A stretch of DNA of 64,000 nucleotides from Endothia cerciana (Eukaryota; Ascomycota; Sordariomycetes; Diaporthales; Cryphonectriaceae), in NCBI GenBank assembly GCA_026119935.1, contig JALRMH010000031.1, forward strand, positions 124,001 to 188,000, written 5' to 3'. Shown here in pieces: positions 59,788 to 64,000 of the stretch. Each line of letters begins with the position of its first letter. The stretch's first letter is position 1. A program made the translations under genes and the position numbers. The notes under the pieces were generated by a model. That model was not told the origin of the DNA. It searched no databases and saw nothing but the letters and a program-made list of their open reading frames with translations.

Positions 59788-61451
59788 TTACTGCTGCAAC
59801 TCCTTCGGCCTGCTGCCATTGAAAGAGCTTGCCAAGTGAGCAGGGACGAAGAGCTTCTGCCCTTTCTTCAGTCCCACCTTCGTCCTCTGGTATTCGGTGG
59901 GTGGACAACTCGGGCACGCGGAAATGTGTGCCACATACTGCCCCGTCGTCCTGAGAGAAGTGGGCATCGTGTCCATTTTCGTTGTCCCCACATATCTTGT
60001 ATTTGACCTGGACCTACGTGCGGTCGCCCAGAGCAGGGTCAGGATCTCGGACCAGATCCTTATGCTTGCTTACCTTACGGCTGCCAACCTTGGTCAGCTC
60101 AGACATGCGGTGGTCTCGCCGCTCCTGCTCCTGAGGCGCCATCCTCGGACGCGAAACCTGTTGGGCATAGGCCGCAACATCTGGGTCCTCCGATGCCATA
60201 GCAGGCTGCAGGAACCAGGCTTGGGGCTTGTGGTTCTGGAATATTGGCAGCTGAATATTCGCGCCACGAGCCGGTGTGTCGACGACGCAGTTGTCCGGAA
60301 GCCATTCCTTGAGAGAATTCCCGCTGCAGGGAACGGAACATCAGCGACAGGAACGTCTCACAGAGATCGCGAAATTCCTCGGTCTCCTCGCCCACCAGCC
60401 CACTCTTGTCGGTGCCCAAGGTAATGAACTTGCACTGCCGCGGAAGTTCATCAAGCTTCTTGGCAGTCGGTTTCTCGAGCGTGTTTCCTCTCCAGAAATA
60501 GTAAAGAAGACAGCCCTTGTCCCCATTCAGCACGGCCTTCTTGTGGCCTTTAGTCCCGAAGATGCGGAACACGATCGAAGCACCTTGTCCGACGTACAAG
60601 GCCACAAAACTCTCCTTCCTAGCGTCCTCGAGGACCCCAAGGTACCAACCGGGTCGGTCCGGCATATACTTCTCGTCCGACAATGACTTGCGATGAGCCA
60701 AGTCGGTCGCTTTGTCGCCTTCGATGAAGGCTTCCCAAACTCCGGGCTTGATGCTTTGCCGCATCCAGTCGAACGACCTGTCGGGGCCGTGGCTCCTGAA
60801 GAGGCGCTCGAAAGGCTTGGATCCGTTCTTTGACGTCCAAGCTGCAGCGTGCTCCATCATCTTGACCCATACAGCCCTCGGGGGAAGGCTGGACACGTTG
60901 CGGTTCGGGTCGAAGTCCTCACCAGGCTTGATGGGCGCCTAGTATTCGCGCGGCGGGTCCTTCTTGGATTTCTTGGCTTTTCCAGCCGCTCCGTCGGAGC
61001 CCGGGACATCGCTCTCCAATTCCTCTTCCTTCACAACGAAGTATGGGGAAACGTTGGAGGAGGTTTCGGCAGGTGGTTGCCGAGATCGAGCTGCTCCAAT
61101 TGGAGCTGCACCCAGAACCCCCTTCCGCTTCTTGCTTGGGTGCTCGAGATCGTCCAGATCCTCGAGGTTAGCATGATCGTCGTCCCCGTAGTCCTCGTCC
61201 TCTTCCTCCCATAATTTCAGGGAGCCGAGGCGAGACTTACTTTGGGGGTCTCGTGCCCGAGACACCCAACAGGCGGCGGGTCGTCCTCCCATCTCTTCGG
61301 GGGGGGGGGGGGGCGCGAGGCGTGACTTACCTTGGGGTCTCATGTTTGAGACGCCCAGAGTGGGGCGCGAAGGAGGTGCGACAGCGGTTCCCTCGCTAGT
61401 GCTCAGGGGCTGCTTGGTGGCCTTTCGGCTGTTCTCAGATGGGTTGAACAT
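59788..61451 (-). pseudogene. broken gene with GIY-YIG-like motif and Cys-rich end
   Basis: A long minus-strand frame starts at ATG 61451 (MFNPSENSRKATKQP). It continues through an acidic and Lys-rich region to 60942, meets one TAG (60939-60941), and stays in frame afterwards (PIKPGEDFDPNRN, then SSLPPRAVWVKMMEHAAAW). The core reads WYLGVLEDARKESFVALYVG followed by QGASIVFRIFG. YVGQ...R...GHKK resembles the GIY-YIG nuclease-like pattern, but no first GIY is clear. Near 60318 the protein-like frame changes to NSLKEWLPDNCVVDTPARGA, then MASEDPDVAAYAQQVSRPRM. Near 60014 a TAG, or a GTAGGT donor, separates it from VQVKYKICGDNENGHDAHF and HISACPSCPPTEYQRTKVGL, a Cys-rich tail that stops at 59788. 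It could be a live multi-exon gene or a decayed one; I favour decay because the island around it is repeat-rich. Confidence 0.5.
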
Positions 61452-62062
61452 CTTAAATGCACAGCCGGGGTCGGGACCTTCGTATTTCGAGGTTCCACTT
61501 CACTTCTTTGATCTCCTGTATAGATTGTTAGACCTGATGGAGAGCCCACGGGAGCAGTGCGTCCCTACTCACGAATCCTTCTACCACAGTGGATAGAGCA
61601 GGGCAGGAAGGAGACAGCGGGATTGCTTTTCAGCGCCAACATGGAAGGGAGACCGCTTTCAAGAAGTGTGCACTGTGAGCTGTTCAACTTTCAAAGATAT
61701 TTTCGACGATTGCTGCACAGTTGCTGTGCTCAAGAAGAAGACCAAGAGAGCTTGCGGCCACGAGGTTGCCCATTTTCCTAAAGTTCTGGTGGGTAGATAC
61801 TCCCGGGTGAGGCAGGCACCGCACCTGGCTTCTTCCCTCAACACAACACGGAAGGCACACCACACCTGGCTCATTCCCTCAGCACGGAAGGAACGCCACA
61901 CATGATCGCTCAGTGCTCCAAATTCGCACCGACTCAAAATTTCAAGAAAACCCGAGGCCAGGGGATCGCTCATTTATGGGAACCTGCTGTAGCATTTCGA
62001 GCACGGCAAAGTATCGTCTGCCCATCGCTGGTGCAATCCTGAAGATCCGCAACGGCGTGCGG
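61452..62062. other. intergenic
   Basis: 611 bp containing only short frames. CACACCTGGCT(C/T) is repeated at 61820 and 61860. A promoter for the broken minus-strand gene would lie here. Confidence 0.45.
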
Positions 62063-62194
62063 AAGTTTTCTCGAGCCGCTGCGGTACTATGGCCATATGA
62101 GGCTGTTGTCCTCACAGAAACACCGGCTCCCTGTCCTCTCATACAGATTGCGAAGAGACACGCACGTCCTTTAGGGGCGACATACCTCATGTTC
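62063..62194 (+). repeat. dispersed direct repeat, copy 2
   Basis: Second copy of the 49725-49860 sequence, same orientation, slightly shorter, with several single-base differences. It lies about 260 bp upstream of the tRNA gene. Confidence 0.8.
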
Positions 62195-62456
62195 TCGCGT
62201 GTCGCAGCACGGACGTCACCCTATGTATATCTAGCTCTTTAGACTAATTTACTACTGCTCACTTATCTGCAGTTTGTTTTTGCTTCCTTCCTTCACTAAG
62301 CTCATTATGATTTAAAGTGATCCGGCTTCCTTTTGTTCAGCCCTGTCTATGTGTAAGAAATGCCTGTCGAGTAGAGAGTATTGGACAGGTTCTGTGCTCT
62401 CAAGTTATGCAAGCAATATAATATTTTATTGCCCGGCTAGTTCCAACAACAGTTAT

Positions 62457-62565
62457 GGGCTTAATGGTCTAGTGGTATGATACATGCTTCGGGATTTACC
62501 CCTACACCTTCCAAGGTGTAGTCTCCAATGTATGTGGTCCCGGGTTCAAATCCCGGTTAAGCCCT
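62457..62565 (+). tRNA. tRNA-Pro (anticodon CGG) with intron
   Basis: The acceptor stem is GGGCTTA (62457-62463) paired with TAAGCCC (62558-62564). The D arm is TGGTCTAGTGGTATGA, the internal A-box region. The anticodon stem is CATGC paired with GTATG (one G-U pair) around loop TTCGGG...T. Anticodon CGG is at 62490-62492. A 35-bp intron (62494-62528) sits at the canonical position, one base 3' of the anticodon. The T arm GGTCCCGGGTTCAAATCCCGG contains the B box. The downstream TTTT of ATTCCTTTT is a Pol III terminator. Sequence and stems match eukaryotic proline tRNA. Confidence 0.93.
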
Positions 62566-62575
62566 CAAGTGATTC

Positions 62576-62580
62576 CTTTT
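62576..62580 (+). terminator. Pol III terminator of tRNA-Pro
   Basis: The first T4 run downstream of the tRNA (ATTCCTTTTCGC), about 11 bases after the acceptor stem, followed by longer T runs. Confidence 0.6.
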
Positions 62581-62637
62581 CGCTTTTTCTTCTTTTCTCT
62601 CTTTTCATTACGAGATTATTATTTATTCTTATTGGTG

Positions 62638-62738
62638 TTGTTTGAGCAGCCCTTGTACTTGGCAAGTTGTGGTTGACTACACGGGCGGAAGGGCGGAGGG
62701 GCGAGCGGGCGGGACCGCTCGGCAAGCACGTGGCAAGG
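62638..62738 (-). repeat. about 100-bp inverted repeat, right copy
   Basis: Complement of the 57414-57510 sequence. It begins 73 bp after the tRNA-Pro gene. It contains an extra GC-rich insertion (GGGCGGAAGGGCGGAGGGGC) relative to the left copy. Confidence 0.85.
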
Positions 62739-63848
62739 TTAGTAAGCACGTAGGCTACCCGGCCACGCTAGCACGTGGCTAGCTACCACCTGCTACCGTA
62801 GCAGTTATCAATCAATGCAGTCTGTCGAGGGTAGGATGGTTTCTGACAGCCGACCAGCTGTTATGCTGAAGCGCCGTCAGGGAGCGTTGCCAACTCGAGC
62901 AGCAGCCTAGATGTTCACCCTGGTTGCGAAGTCGAGCCTTTTGCAGTTGCCGAGTCCGTTGGATATTTCTTGTCCGATTCCTGCTCTCTAGGGCTGCTTT
63001 CCCCTTCTTTCTGGGCTGTGAGGGCCCTGATATGTCTATGACAGACCTCTTGGCCCCCATCGTAGTTTTCAGATACATAGGTAGTGGCACAGACCTCTGC
63101 TGCAGTGCTGCTGCCTGCCAGGCGAACCGTAGGTGGCTATGCGCTCAGAATGAGGACGGACGGACAGACACTGAGCAATGCCATAGAAGAGGCGAAGATA
63201 TTAACGTGATCCTCGTAGTTTGTAGAGTGCAGCACTGACGCTGTACAAATATATCGTATCCTTAGCCGTGGGAGCCACGTTGCAGGCTCTACAAGGGCTG
63301 GACTGGATCTCATCTCCTACGTAGCGGCCCTTCTTTGATGGCTCCAAGTGCTGGAACAGCGCACTCGAGCTTCAGCATTTTACACTCTTCCGGTCGTCTG
63401 GAGGAAGAAAACGCAATTGGGAGCTGCGGCTCTACAGGCAAGAAAGTGGGGCGGGTGGTTGTATGCCAGGCTTCTAGCATCTCAAAACAGAGTAAAATCT
63501 GGTTGTTATGTGAGAGCAAGACAACATCTAGTAAATTATACTTCGGAGGATTTCTCCCAACGTTCTGGAATCCGCCTAGTCATTGGGCGTCTGGGAACGA
63601 CGTGTGCACTCTACCCCGTTCTGTGGGCTATTGTAGTTATGGGTTTTCCCCTTGCAAGGTGTCCGATGCTGTAGTGTTGCTGCAGGCCCAGTAGTTTGCC
63701 AAAAAGATGGACAGCGGTTCGACAAGGCTGCCTACCTTACTATATATGGGCCGTCTTACTCTCTCTCGCTAATTACTTAACTTACCCCCACCCCTAGATA
63801 TATTCTGCAGTGCACAACAAATGCCACCTACTCATATCAACGAATAAG
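62739..63848. other. intergenic
   Basis: 1.1 kb without a supported gene. Short frames on both strands have no motifs. Confidence 0.5.
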
Positions 63849-64000
63849 CAGCCAGCAGCGAGGAATCTCTGGTCCTGTGCGACGGGCAGGTCCTGCGAAC
63901 GCACGAGCAGCACCGGGCGGCCTACCGCGAGCCGCGGGAGGCGCGCAGGCTCACCCTCTCACGGCTGATCCTGGGGCTGGATCACTTACGGCCCGGGGGC
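63849..64000 (+). CDS. possible exon clipped by window end
   Basis: After a possible acceptor (AATAAG or AAGCAG, ending 63848-63851) the plus strand is open to the window end with GC-rich third positions: SSEESLVLCDGQVLRTHEQH, then RLTLSRLILGLDHL. The abrupt change from AT-rich non-coding to coding-like composition supports an exon. The family is not recognised, and the upstream exon was not found. Confidence 0.3.

Noticed and set aside
1..64000. CRISPR arrays, bacterial operons, rRNA genes
   Set aside because: The tandem repeats are short and spacerless, the genes have spliceosomal introns, and no rRNA or 5S sequence is seen.

Overview
This window is nuclear DNA of a filamentous ascomycete (Pezizomycotina, most likely a Sordariomycete). 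The evidence is short GT-AG introns of about 53-149 bp, most with a CTGAC/CTGAT-like branch site, GC-rich third codon positions, an intron-containing tRNA, and genes typical of moulds: a mitochondrial calcium uniporter (absent from budding yeast), RTT106, YVH1, VFA1 and a C2H2 factor with the NEAERHQNSLH finger. Gene models were built by hand from reading frames and splice signals. Family names come from recalled conserved motifs, not from any search.

Layout. 0-7.7 kb is normal gene-rich chromosome: the 3' part of an aldo/keto reductase (+), RTT106 histone chaperone (-), argininosuccinate lyase (-), and a small secreted GDSL/SGNH hydrolase (+). 9.1-12 kb holds a secreted repeat protein with Kex2-type dibasic sites (+) and a Ser/Arg-rich intronless protein (+). 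12.7-16.3 kb is a lower-GC graveyard of minus-strand fragments that look like NLR/STAND-type and related fungal genes. 19.8-21.1 kb is the YVH1 phosphatase/ribosome-maturation factor (-). 26.5-28.6 kb is a three-exon C2H2 zinc-finger protein (-). About 28.7-47.0 kb is an 18-kb stretch in which I can support no gene; it is full of microsatellites, polypyrimidine tracts and poly-G/poly-C runs. 47.0-48.8 kb holds VFA1 (four exons, -) and a 57-residue single-membrane-span protein split by an intron (-). 50.0-51.7 kb is a rhodopsin-domain (PTH11-like) receptor pseudogene with at least five stop codons. 53.9-54.7 kb is a 773-bp deleted hAT element with matching ends and an 8-bp target duplication. 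55.5-57.1 kb is the mitochondrial calcium uniporter (-). 57.4-62.7 kb is a repeat-rich island bounded by about 100-bp inverted repeats; it contains a broken minus-strand gene with a GIY-YIG-like motif and ends beside a tRNA-Pro(CGG) gene. The right edge may clip another exon.

The intact genes are mostly housekeeping and work independently: chromatin assembly (RTT106), arginine synthesis (argininosuccinate lyase), 60S maturation (YVH1), ESCRT/Vps4 function (VFA1) and mitochondrial calcium uptake (MCU). The most novel item is the 200-residue secreted protein at 9.1 kb. It has three copies of a basic KKNKKNK-polyalanine module, each followed by a dibasic site and the conserved segment S(V/A)NL(F/L), and it could be a precursor of processed peptides. 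The other points of interest are the decayed and mobile sequences.
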